The notes under the pieces were generated by a model. The model had not been told where the DNA came from and did not search any database. It saw only the letters and a list, made by a program, of their open reading frames with translations. A stretch of 64,000 bases of DNA, taken from assembly GCA_001695595.3 (NCBI GenBank), contig MBPM02000015.1, positions 372,001 through 436,000 on the forward strand. Direction: 5' to 3'. The stretch comes from Plasmopara viticola (lineage: Eukaryota > Oomycota > Peronosporomycetes > Peronosporales > Peronosporaceae). Below are positions 13,273-23,156 of this stretch, in pieces. Every line of letters starts with the position of its first letter. Position 1 is the first letter of the stretch. The position numbers were made by a program, and so were the translations under genes.

Positions 13273-14013
13273 CTAGCTGGTAACGTAGCTGGCAGCTTTA
13301 GTGAGTCCCTTCCTAAGAATAGCTCGGCCGTACGGAATGAAAGAAGCCCCGTACCAAAGCATAGCAGCATACTGAATGATCATTAAAAGCAGCACAAATG
13401 GTCCAGCCTTAGGAAAACCGAAGGCGATTATAAGAGTCACGACCATAGCACTCATCCAAATGCAGCAGGCCACGCGTCGGACGGGCATGCACATGATTTT
13501 GATCTGCCGCATAGGGCCAACCAAAAATAGTGAGCTCCCGATACTGCAGACGCTGCCCAGTGTGTAAAAAAATGCAAATTGCTTGAGGTGTCTAGGTCCG
13601 CCCCACATCATCAACGTAGAAAGGAAGCCACACAGTGCTCCAAACAAGTAGCAGCCAATAGCGCCGTAAAGTCTCTGGCGCTTTGTAAGGCCGCATTCCT
13701 GCCCTATTTCATTCAAAAGACCCTCCTTTTCTTGATTAGTATTCAAAGATGACTTTCCGCCTTCCAAATCGCATTCGTCGACCGTGTCTGCACTGCTGGA
13801 CAAAGATGACAATGAAGCGGAAGGTTTCACTATACTCTGTCCCTTGCTGTTGAATGCGCTCGCCTTCGCCAGTAGCGCCGCGGAGCTCTTTTGTGTCGCA
13901 TCTTTGAAGGAGCTTGCAAGATCGGACTTCTGGGCAGCGTCCTTAAGCGATCCTGCAGTGTCAAGTGCCAGTGCCGCCGCCTGCGTCGACTTGGTCTTTA
14001 ATTGTTCCAGCAT
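13273..14013 (-). CDS. SFT2-like vesicle transport protein
   Basis: A 246-residue protein with four predicted membrane spans near residues 115-136, 144-167, 181-199 and 203-224. The order and loop motifs fit the SFT2/GOT1 family: MMWGG after the first span, FAFFYTLG opening the second, GPMRQIKIM between the second and third, and WYGASFIPYGR at the end. Family members act in Golgi membranes in retrograde fusion of endosome-derived vesicles and with t-SNAREs. Residues 1-100 form a hydrophilic Ala/Ser/Lys-rich tail with a near-repeat (SLKDAAQKS, SFKDATQKS). The ATG at 14013 is the first in frame. It is a single exon and starts 150 bp from the oppositely oriented CSN2 gene. Confidence 0.9.
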   Translation of the reverse strand: MLEQLKTKSTQAAALALDTAGSLKDAAQKSDLASSFKDATQKSSAALLAKASAFNSKGQSIVKPSASLSSLSSSADTVDECDLEGGKSSLNTNQEKEGLLNEIGQECGLTKRQRLYGAIGCYLFGALCGFLSTLMMWGGPRHLKQFAFFYTLGSVCSIGSSLFLVGPMRQIKIMCMPVRRVACCIWMSAMVVTLIIAFGFPKAGPFVLLLMIIQYAAMLWYGASFIPYGRAILRKGLTKAASYVTS

Positions 14014-14162
14014 GATTGGGACCTTTGATGCTTCTTGACAACTGAAAATTACCTTGGCGCAATTCTTCTTGACCTTGCAGCTTGTACTATAAATATATGA
14101 ATGTATTACAATTTACATATGTAATAACAATCACGAAGCTTTATTTCGGAATTCTCTCCAAC
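14014..14162. promoter_or_regulatory. Short divergent intergenic region between SFT2-like gene and CSN2
   Basis: Only 149 bp separate the start codons of two divergently transcribed genes, so both promoters and both 5' UTRs must lie here. No canonical oomycete initiator was clear. The arrangement is seen directly; shared regulation is inference. Confidence 0.5.
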
Positions 14163-15813
14163 ATGTCGGATTCGGAGGAGTATGAATACGAGTACGACAG
14201 CGACGAGCAGGTTATTAGTGATGATGAGGGCTCAGCTGCTGATGGGGAAGACAGCGAGGTAGCACAACAGCGTAACGCGATGCGTGAGGCTCAGATTGCA
14301 CTAGAGAATTCGTTTTATGAGGCCGAAGACTTTCGCCAACGTGGTGACCTTACGCTCGCCCTTGAATATTATCTCCGCGTCGTAGCACTGGAGGAGAAGG
14401 CTACACTATTGAGAGAGCGCAAGTGGACGTTTCAGGCACTGGAGCATGTGGTCAAGATTTGTGCAAGCCGACGCCGATGGGATGAGATGCTGCGTTATTA
14501 TGAACAAATGTTGGAATACTTGGTATTTGTGACAAGAAACGAAAGCACGGAGTCGATTTCTTCCATCCTTGACGTGGTCTCCAATGGTTCAGGCAAGGAA
14601 TAGAAAAAAACAGTGCAAAGTACACGTCCAAGATGTATGAGCTCACACTTGACAAACTTAAGGACGTCAACAATGACCGACTCTGGTTTAGCATGAACGT
14701 TAAGCTGGGTAAGCTTTATTTGGATATGCAAGAGTACGACCAATTGGAACGCCTATTTATTCAACTTTATGACTACTGTCAAACACCCGATGGAGCTCAA
14801 GACCATTCAAAGGCCACTTCGCTATTGGAAGTCTATGCGTTGGAAATCCAGGTAAGATTTGTATAGTCAAAAAACCGAGAGGCGAGCAGCTAGTTCTGAA
14901 AAGATATTCGGTACATTGTGATTGATCATGTAGCTTTGTGTTGCGACCAAAAATAGTGCCAAGATGCGCGTCATATACCCCAAGACTCTTGATCTGGATG
15001 CTGCTGTCGCTGACCCACGCATTATGGGGTTTGTGCTGTACTTAATGTAGCTATTTTATGTGGGCTTGAATACTTACTGACCTTCTTTTGTTGATTAAGA
15101 GTCATTCGTGAGGAAGGTGGCAAGATGTACATGGAGGAGAAGGAATGGATGCTTGCCTACAACGAGTTTTTTGAAAGCTTTCGCAACTATCAAGAAGCGG
15201 GTAATTCCCGTGCGACGCAGTGCCTCAAGTATGTTGTCCTCGCCAATATGCTAGCGAGTTCAGATATTAATCCGTTTGATTCTCGAGAAGCGAAGGTGTA
15301 CCAGGATGTCGAGGAGATTGGTGCAATGTTGCTGTTACGTGGCGCCTATGAGGCTTACGATATCGCACAATTTGAAAAAATACTGAAAAATTCTAAGTAC
15401 AAGCTGTTGGGAGATCCAATCATGAAACGATACTTGAACCCGCTGCTGCGCAACATTCGTTGCCAAGTGATGAAAAACCTCGTGCGCCCGTACCAAGCAA
15501 TTCATATTGAAAGTCTTTCGAAAAGCATGAACATTACGTCAAAAGACGTTGAAGATATTGCAGTTGCACTTATACAAAATCTCGAGCTGGATGCTAGAAT
15601 CGACCAAAATCGAGGCCTACTTGTGCTACAGTCGCGGCAAAAGTACGTTTATCCTCTTCTTTTATTACGTTGAATGCCTTTGAATTCTCCACTCTCATTT
15701 TCTGTAAAAGAGCCCGCAATGCCAGTAAAATGTACGACGCTTTAGATCGATGGACTCAGGCACTTACCTCAACGCACGCAACGATAGCTGCACGGGTGAC
15801 GGCGAATATGTAA
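14163..15813 (+). CDS. COP9 signalosome subunit 2, four exons, apparent 1-nt frameshift
   Basis: CSN2/TRIP15/ALIEN, the PCI-domain scaffold subunit of the COP9 signalosome, which removes NEDD8 from cullins. Exons: 14163-14851, 14934-15028, 15100-15642, 15711-15813; introns of 82, 71 and 68 nt start GTAAGA, GTTTGT and GTACGT. Conserved family blocks are visible: an acidic N-terminus (MSDSEEYEYEYDSDE), NDRLWFSMNVKLGKLYL, SLLEVYALEIQ, VIREEGGKMYMEE, CLKYVVLANML, INPFDSREAK, LLRNIRCQVMKNLVRPY and ALDRWTQAL. Exon 1 is 689 nt, one short of a multiple of three: the frame stops at TAG just after NGSGKE (about 14601) and resumes one frame over with EKNSAKYTSKMYEL. With that nucleotide present the product would be about 476 residues. 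Convergent with pyridoxal kinase. Confidence 0.92.
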
Positions 15814-15962
15814 AATGAATTCGGTATTAGTAGTCGTCTCGCGAATAAAAAAGATCATAAACTTCGCAAAAGGTCATCGTATTTTCCAAAAAGTTATCTA
15901 GACAGCATTTTTGAGATCCAAATGACAGCCGAAATAAGATCCGTGCTCGTCGAAAGCCAAAT

Positions 15963-17385
15963 CTACACGAGACGACAGCGATTATTGTGTTCTTTGACAT
16001 AATTCACCACTGCCTCATCCGAGGCAGTAGCTGACACAACCTGATACAGAGCGCGAGAGACCTGTTCAATGAGAACAGTAGAGCTAGTCACGACCAGCGT
16101 CTCGCAGTTGCGAGCTTTGTCAGCATGACTAATTCTCGCATGAATGTCCGCAACTGAGATGTTTTTCAGTCTCGGCTTGCTTTGTGCAAACTGGTCAATA
16201 AGGGCCCGTGTAGACGGAGCTGTATAGTTGGTGACAATACTGACATTTTTAGCGCCCACAAGAGATATCAAAGCGTCTAGAAGCTCTAGGCGTTTGATCG
16301 ATGCATTAGCCGGCACGTCAATCAATTGACCATCACTCGTCGTCCCGAGCAAGACATCCAAGTCCATGAGTACGAACACTACGGGCACCGCAAGCGGTTT
16401 GGCCAAAAAGCGTACAGTGGGGTGAGCTATAACATTTCGGCTCTGAATTAGCTTTAAATCGCAATTTTTGCCACCTAGATCTAACGTGATTTGAAGCACG
16501 TCCTGAATCGTCGAAATAACGTTTTCTAGCGCACGCTTAAAGTCATTCGGGTGGTGATGAAGCCAAGCAAGCAAAAGCGCCGCGAACAAATCACCCGTTC
16601 CAGTGTAATAGCTGTCAATATATGGAAAGCGCACCTCAAATTGCTCGCAATAAGACCTACCTTTACTGTCACTGCTGGTAATGACCTTGCTGCCAATAAC
16701 CACCAATTCCTTTAACGTCTCGTTTTCAAAAGCCTCGTGGAAGCTACTGATGACCACTACTTTCGGTCCTAATAAGTGAAGTTTCTTGCATGCACGCATC
16801 GCTTCTTCTACGGTGCTAATCTTCATCTCTGCCAGCAATTCGCACTCATATTGATTCGGCGTCAGAACATGGCAAATAGGTAGCACCTTTAAGCGATACA
16901 GGTCGACTACAGCAGCACATAAGCAAATGAACACATACGATCAATAAGTCGTTAATTTGCCGCGTACTCAGCTCTCGAGGGACGTAAAGTTTGCCCAAAT
17001 CTCCCATTACTGGGTCGCACACGTATACAAGGCGCTCCGGGTGAGATTGTGCTGCCCGAAGTCGCTCATACACACGTACAATGGCTTCGAGCACCGAAAT
17101 AGAGCCGACATATCCAGTTAAGAGATGAGTATGCGTATCTTGCAGCAGATTGTTAGCGGCCAGGCCGTCCAGAAGCTCGTGCAGCTCGTCGCCCGTAAGA
17201 CGACGCCCCGTAAACTTAGCGTAGCCTGTATGGTTGGAAAACTGGACACTATTGATGGGGTCCACGTCCATACCCAGCAGCTGCAGCGGAAACACGGCGC
17301 TTTTATTGCCCACGTAGCCCTGTACCACGTGCGACTGAATGCTCAGCACACGACCTCCATCCGCCAGTTCCTGCTGCTGCGTCAT
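15963..17385 (-). CDS. Pyridoxal kinase with long C-terminal extension, two exons
   Basis: ATP-dependent kinase that phosphorylates pyridoxal, pyridoxine and pyridoxamine (vitamin B6 salvage). Exon 1 is 17385-16968, exon 2 is 16906-15963, with a 61-nt intron (16967-16907; GTACGC donor, TTAACGAC branch-like site, GCTGTAG acceptor). Splicing gives a 453-residue protein. Ribokinase-fold B6-kinase motifs: [20 protein letters not shown] near residue 15, [34 protein letters not shown], then [11 protein letters not shown], and the catalytic [21 protein letters not shown] with the GTGD motif near 242-245. The usual family length is about 310 residues; residues from about 311 onward are extra and include [13 protein letters not shown] and NVSIVTNY, which resemble HAD-superfamily motifs I and II. 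That resemblance is an inference. The start ATG at 17385 is the first in frame and fits the family start. Confidence 0.93.
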
Positions 17386-18176
17386 AATTACACCAGCTAA
17401 TTTCGATGTGGGAGATTGAAATTCTTATGTTTTCGAATAAAAAGAGGCCCTTTACGTAGTAACAAGAAAGATCGTCAAGATATATATTATATTAAGGAAA
17501 CTGCGATATAGTTCTTGAGAGGTGTTTACTAAAACTTTTAATGCCAGCTTATATAAAGTTTCAGAAGAATAAGTTGGCCATAAAAGCCGAAGTTATTCGT
17601 AGACTTTTCACTCTTTCTATAAATTCGCGTTGACTTGAACGCTCTTGGCTCGCTTGCTACCCCGCGAGAAAATTCGCTGCTTTGACATCCCCTGAGGCGA
17701 TTTATTGCGCTTTTTTAAAGCCTTTGAAACTCAAGTATTGCAGCCAAAGTCCATTATCGTTGCCTTTGTAATGTCTCATTGTAAGTGTGTGTGCCAACAT
17801 CATTCGCCCGTTCATCGGTGAGAGAACAATAACATTAGACAGAGGCCTCCTTCATAGCCATATAACACTGGCAGCTGGTGAAGCACGCATGCATTCGAAT
17901 TGCCGTGTCCCGGATACTTTCTACTGTGTCAGCAACAACTGTCGTGGTCGCGTATTGCTGAAATCAGCCGGCACTGGACTTATCTACTATACTTGATTTA
18001 TGGAATCTCTGACAAACCATGTGTACAATATACAATGCCGCGAAGCCTGCTAATTGACTCAATCTACACTTTTCTACCTTTGCGTTGCATTAGCTATAAA
18101 ATCTTGCAAAAAGAATTTAATCTTAGATTGCCTCAACGAGATGCCAGGAAGAAGTAGGTCATGCGTGTGCTTTACC
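17386..18176. other. Intergenic region between divergent genes
   Basis: About 790 bp upstream of both the pyridoxal kinase (minus) and the membrane protein (plus). No gene recognised. The promoters of both genes must lie here; I could not identify a convincing initiator motif. Confidence 0.4.
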
Positions 18177-19182
18177 ATGGCCTCCATCAAAGGGCCAGGG
18201 GCATGCCGGAGATCGCGCCGTGCTCAAAGTTTGTTGCTTGTTTCCGTTTTCGTATTTGCCAGCGCAGCAGGTACAATGATGCTACATTGGTGCCATGTCC
18301 AGCTTTCGATTATCGGTCCCTTAACTTATTCGTTTAGATACAGACATGACAGTGCCGACCCTCACGCTATCTCCAGAAGCAACCTCTCTAATAAATTCAA
18401 GAGATGACTCTCCCACTTCTTCGCCCGCCAGCAACGCAGCGTCGAGCACCGTTCAGGTGACCACTGAACCAGCCACCGAACCTTCTACTCCGTCATCAAA
18501 AAGTACAAGCAGTACCATGGACTCAGTTTCAGTCGAGCAGAGCACACCTGATCCATCGTCGAATGCCCCAACTACTGATAATCCAGATTCAACATTGGAT
18601 AACAATAAACTGGATCCAGAAATTCAAATTGATGCTGATTCACCAACGTCGACGTCGTCAGAGTCATCAACAGCTTCCGTCGACACTCTAAATGACAGCG
18701 ATGGTAAGTCAAGCAAGGGCAACAACACCAGCATAGGTATAATTCTACCGGCTATTTTTGGAGCGCTGGCTTGCGTGGGTGCAATCGTCTTGGCTATTAC
18801 ATGCAAAAAAAAGCGCAATGTGAAGGGTGGGGATGTTGACAGCAACCTACCCGACTACACAAACAAATCAATCATTACACCGGACAATTTAGCACTGGTT
18901 GCAGTGCAGGAATACGACTTGTCGGCGGCAATGAAGATGTCGGACTCTTGCAACGTCGACACAAGACCACCCAGCACCAACGTGTCCGACAATGTGTCGC
19001 CATTTGGCAGTGCTCGTTGTAAAGTGCGGGTCAGTTCTCCCGTTTCGCGCTACCACGTCAGTGATGATCCCAATACAGAATTCTCAGACGTATACCGTCG
19101 CCAAGTAGAAGGGAGCAACGTCGTGCTCACTTTTGACGAAGTGCCGGATACACAAAACTCGGTGCCTCAAGTCCAGCTGTAG
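18177..19182 (+). CDS. Secreted-type Ser/Thr-rich single-pass membrane protein, two exons
   Basis: Exon 1 is 18177-18270, exon 2 is 18338-19182, with a 67-nt intron (GTACAA donor, CGTTTAG acceptor); the spliced protein is 312 residues. The ATG at 18177 is in a strong context (ACCATGG). Residues 1-32 look like a signal peptide: a basic start (CRRSRRAQ) then LLLVSVFVFASAA. The predicted extracellular part (about 33-160) is dominated by Ser, Thr, Pro, Asp and Glu, typical of an O-glycosylated stalk. One membrane span (about 163-186, GIILPAIFGALACVGAIVLA) is followed by KKKR as stop-transfer and a cytoplasmic tail of about 125 residues with several NxS/T and phospho-site-like Ser. No enzymatic or binding domain recognised. 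Such mucin-like surface proteins are common in oomycetes, but function is unknown. Confidence 0.8.
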
Positions 19183-19457
19183 CCTAAGTATTACCACTTT
19201 TCGAATATTTACACCAATCGCTCTCCATTGAGATTGACATAACGCTTGCTATTTTTCTGTTCAACCTCTTTAAATTGTTCACTAATTCTTTCATGTTCGT
19301 TGCGCGATGTCACTCGTGGTGAGAGAGGCAATTTTAATACATGCTAAGCCACTGGGCGAGGCGGCTGTGAAGTCAAATTTTCTTTAAAGGCGGCTCAAGA
19401 TTTTGCTGTTAATCGTTAAAATATCAACTTTTTTTAACTACTATTACCGCAATACCA

Positions 19458-19781
19458 GCTTGGAAAAGGTTGGGGTGACGCCCTCCTTCCAAGCGCGGGG
19501 GCTAAATGCTCGCGCGCTTCGGGCAGGTGCTCTCGGGCATCTGCAGGTCTCTAACGAGTCTCACCCTCGACGCGACGGTCTCCAGCACCGGGCGCCACCT
19601 GGGCTCTTACCAAGTCAGAGATAAACAAACTAATGGAAGACCCTCAAGACCTCGGTGCTGGCTGCACTGCCCGCCGAACGAGACTCGACGTATGCGGACA
19701 CCACTCTATGCCGTGGACTAGCCAGACTGAGCCTAGCACGTGCATAACTTGGCAACGCGATAACGTAATACATTACATTAC
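19458..19781 (+). mobile_element. miniLINE-2: short LINE-derived non-autonomous element
   Basis: A short-class copy of about 0.32 kb with the same 5' segment and the same jump to the 3' segment as the copy at 10.5 kb. It starts GCTTGGAAAAGG and ends in the ACATTACATTA tail. It is flanked by a perfect 15-bp target duplication ATTACCGCAATACCA (19443-19457 and 19782-19796). No coding capacity. Confidence 0.92.
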
Positions 19782-19861
19782 ATTACCGCAATACCAATTT
19801 GTTCGCGCTACACTTATTCTGCCACGTCATACGCAACATTCACTACGGAGACGAGAACGGC

Positions 19862-21000
19862 TAATGTAATGTATTACGTTATCGCGTTGCCAAGGTATGC
19901 ACGTGCTAGGCTCAGTCTGGCTAGTCCACGGCATAGAGTGGTGTCCGCATACGTCGAGTCTCGTTCGGCGGGCAGTGCATCCAGCACCGAGGTCAAATGG
20001 GTCTTCCATTTCTTTCGGTCTTGTGCAAGGGTACGTACCACTTCGAGGTCTTGTGCTGTCCGGAGTCGAAAGCCGGAGCCACGGGAAACAAGATTGTGGT
20101 CGAGTGTCGAGGGGAGCGTGGTGCGGGGACGTCCGCGCCATTTTGCTGCGGTGGAGAAGAAGTAGGCACGCATCTGGAGGTTAGCTGGAATGTCGGGATA
20201 GCGGCGAAGTACATGGCCAAACAGGCGCCAGCGAGCTTGTGTCAGTCGTAGTCTCAGCGGCCGCTCATCACAGAGGTCGTAGAGTCTTGCATTCGAAATG
20301 GGTCGGGGGTAGCGATAGCCAAGAGCGTAGCGAAGCTGGCGGCGATGGAAACTCTCGAGGCCGTGGAGCTCTGACTTGGTAAGAGCCCACTTGTACAGCA
20401 GAATCGGTAGAACGTAGGTGTTGTACAATCGAATGCGTGTCTTGGGTGAGATGAACGTGGGGCGGAGCCAGACGGACCAGAGGCGGTGGAGCGCGAGGGT
20501 GGCCAGGCACTTGCGTCGGGATAGATCTTTAATATCGCCGAGGAGTGTTCCGAGCTTCTTAGTGTGGTGCCAGGTTTCTTCTCGGGATCGGGCGAGTCGA
20601 GTGGCGCCCGACGGGTTGCAGTGGCGGCGGATTTCGGTGACTTCGGTTTTGGCTTCGTTTTTTTTTTCAGGGTTAGAAGGAAGTCATCAATGCGGTGCTC
20701 ACCTGTATCGTAGATCTTGGTTTCGCGGAGGCCAAGGATATCGACGCGGTAGCGCCGGAGATCTTCGGGGAGTGTTACGTGCTTCTTGCGCTTCGAACCT
20801 AGAGAATTCACATTAAAGAAGCCAATCCGGATGCGGTTGGCGCGATTAAGGGCGTGGAAGGGGGTTTGGCCTGGTGCTGGACACCGTCGCGTCGAGGGTG
20901 AGACTCGTTAGAGACCTGCAGATGCCCGAGAGCACCTGCCCGAAGCGCGCGAGCATTAAGCCCCCGCGCTTGGAAGGAGGGCGTCACCCCAACCTTTTCC
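19862..21000 (-). mobile_element. miniLINE-3: 1.14-kb internally deleted LINE derivative
   Basis: A long-class copy in reverse orientation; its 5' end (CCTTTTCC on the plus strand) is near 21000 and its tail at 19862. Going 5' to 3' it has a roughly 125-bp 5' UTR, the start of an APE-type endonuclease (RIRIGSFNVNSLG, then RRYRVDILGLRETKI), a short A-run, and then the C-terminal end of the LINE polyprotein (20428-19874, with RLYNTYVLPILLY, YRYPRPISNARLYDLCDERP and ARWRLFGHVLRRYPD). The catalytic endonuclease residues and the whole RT core are missing. No flanking duplication is recognised. Its tail faces the tail of the copy at 19.46-19.78 kb about 65 bp away. Confidence 0.88.
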
Positions 21001-21115
21001 GATGTTCTTTTCTACAAGTTTTATATAAAAAAAAATGAAAATCGTGAAACTACCAATACTCTTTTGGTAAACTGCCAGTTTATAGGAGCAGTTTATCTTT
21101 GTTAATGAGCACAGT

Positions 21116-21445
21116 ATCAGGGAAAAGGTTGGGGTGACGCCCTCCTTCCAAGCGCGGGGGCTAAATGCTCGCGCGCTTCGGGCAGGTGCTCTCGGGTATC
21201 TGCAGGTCTCTAACGAGTCTCACCCTTGACGCGACGGTCTCCAGCACCAGGGCGCCATCTGGGCTTTTACCAAGTCAGAGCTAAGCAAAATAATGGAAGA
21301 CCCTCACGACCTCGGTGCTGGCTGCACTACCCGCCGAACGAGACCCGACGTATGCGGACACCACTCTATGCCGTGGACTAGCCAGACTAAGCCTAGCACG
21401 TGCATAACTTGGCAACGCGATAACGTAATACAATACACAATACAA
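21116..21445 (+). mobile_element. miniLINE-4: short LINE-derived non-autonomous element
   Basis: A short-class copy of 0.33 kb that begins GGGAAAAGG after ATCA and ends in a variant tail (TACAATACACAATACAA) rather than the usual TACATTACATTA. It is flanked by a perfect 13-bp duplication TAATGAGCACAGT (21103-21115 and 21446-21458). Same internal junction as the copies at 10.5 and 19.5 kb. Confidence 0.9.
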
Positions 21446-21865
21446 TAATGAGCACAGTGTTTTTTTAACTAATAAAAAAAGAGAAAGCAATACCCATCCG
21501 GTACCGCTTTTTGTCAACTGCCGGTACTCCTTGTTTTTTTCTCAATTTCACTCTTTTCAACATCACCCTTCTCGCAATCTTCTTCTCGCAATGAACTCTA
21601 TGCAACCCCTAGAGAGCTCTCGTACAACACTTTGGAAGAGGCAAAGTCGGCGGCTCTCATGCACGCGCGCGCCCGATATATAAGCTTTGTGTTTTAAGAA
21701 CGGAACGAGTCGGCAAAAGAAAGGAAGGAAGCTTAAAAACCCTTGTCTTATTTGTAATGCGCTTGACCCTTCTACTTCTCATCCCTCTGAACTTTTCTTT
21801 GGCAGAATTCGATACTGTAAATGATATTTAAATATTAGTCATATTATGTAAAATCACGTCGCTCA

Positions 21866-21870
<5 letters not shown>

Positions 21871-21901
<31 letters not shown>
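21871..21901. repeat. (TA)n microsatellite
   Basis: About 15 TA dinucleotides in a row. A simple repeat prone to length change; no further role is evident. Confidence 0.9.
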
Positions 21902-21904
<3 letters not shown>

Positions 21905-23112
21905 CAAGAGTCATGCAAATGCGTATGCTCATAAAGGAAAGACGACGTAGAGGAAGGCGCATTTCGATAATTTGTTCAGCGCTGCTTTCATTGACAGAAA
22001 AATATTGCTCTCTTTGACGGCATTGCTCCTTTTTTCATTGGCTAAAAACAGGGGGAATCGGCAGTTTACGAAAAACGGGTATGTATTGCTCTCTCTTTTA
22101 ATTCTGCTAGTTGATAGCACAAAGCTTCACGACGTATCGTAGACTAGACATGGCATCTTATGACTCCATGCACTTGCGCGCACAACTAGCACTTCGCCGC
22201 TGCTGAGTCCTCCATTGAAACTGTCAACCTCTTAAGGGCAAGATTCTTATGGCGTCCATCATCTGCACACATATTATAAGGACTAAGCTATTCCCAATAG
22301 GGCACGTTGTTTCGACGAAGCTAGCAATTATCTGGCTCCTAGGGCGCAAACTCTACCAGAGACCCTGGTACTATTTGGGATAAGCATGAGGCAAGCACCC
22401 TTGCTGGCCCCAGCTAAAGCAGTAAACGATTCTTTGTTGACAAAATGTTAAGTGTATTAGGATTGAGCTTCAGTCATTAAACCCACAGATACCACAATTC
22501 GAGGTCTAGGAAAACAAAGTACTTGTCTTCCAAGGGATACTGGAGAACAAAGTAAGTATATGAACGTTACCCTTTGGAAAGCGATTTTTATCGCCGCTTT
22601 CAAGTCTGCTGCCGGCACTTTAAGAAAATGAGGGTACGACGGACCTCTTCCACGAGCACAATCACCTAGAAGTGTTCTAAGAGTGGTGCTCGAGAACTGT
22701 ATAACGCCAATCAGAAAAAAGCTGTTCTCGACCGTTACTTTTCAATATCTTAGGATCCAAAACACCCAAGAAGTGTGGTTCGATGGGTGGATGCCCAGCT
22801 TTTAGGCGACCATCCAGGTAAGAGACTGCACTCGCGATGCACATTTGATCATCCGTGATAGCTTGTGTTGCAAATGTAGCTGCCTCCACAAGACCAAAAT
22901 GCCACGTACAGATAGGAAGTGTGCTTCTATGTATCTTGACATTTATTCGAGGATTCAAGAAAAAGACTGACCGCATGAGCGCAGGATTAAGTATAACGGG
23001 TCTTACAGCAACTACCACAAAGTAGGTACACAGAATGATATACGGTCTCCCGGTGAACGATCGCTCACTATAACCAATTCTCTTACTTACCGCATATTTA
23101 ACTCGCCTTTTA

Positions 23113-23156
23113 TAGAAGCAGATGTAACACGAGCCTTTGTGTTACATCTGCTTCTA
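23113..23156. repeat. 18-bp perfect inverted repeat (hairpin), 8-nt loop
   Basis: The arm TAGAAGCAGATGTAACAC (23113-23130) and its exact reverse complement (23139-23156) flank the loop GAGCCTTT. There is no adjacent gene that it would terminate. It may be the residue of a foldback element or a small-RNA precursor. Confidence 0.85.

Noticed and set aside
19869..20816. Overlapping long open frames on both strands within the LINE derivatives (also at 25.1-25.9, 29.6-30.6 and 31.0-31.5 kb)
   Set aside because: These are GC-rich shadows of the LINE C-terminal frame; only the frame with RLYNTYVLPILLY and ARWRLFGHVLRR matches a known family.
22677..23018. 113-codon minus-strand frame with SYLDGRLKAG
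   Set aside because: It only faintly resembles a retrotransposon gag; no flanking pol or LTR supports it.
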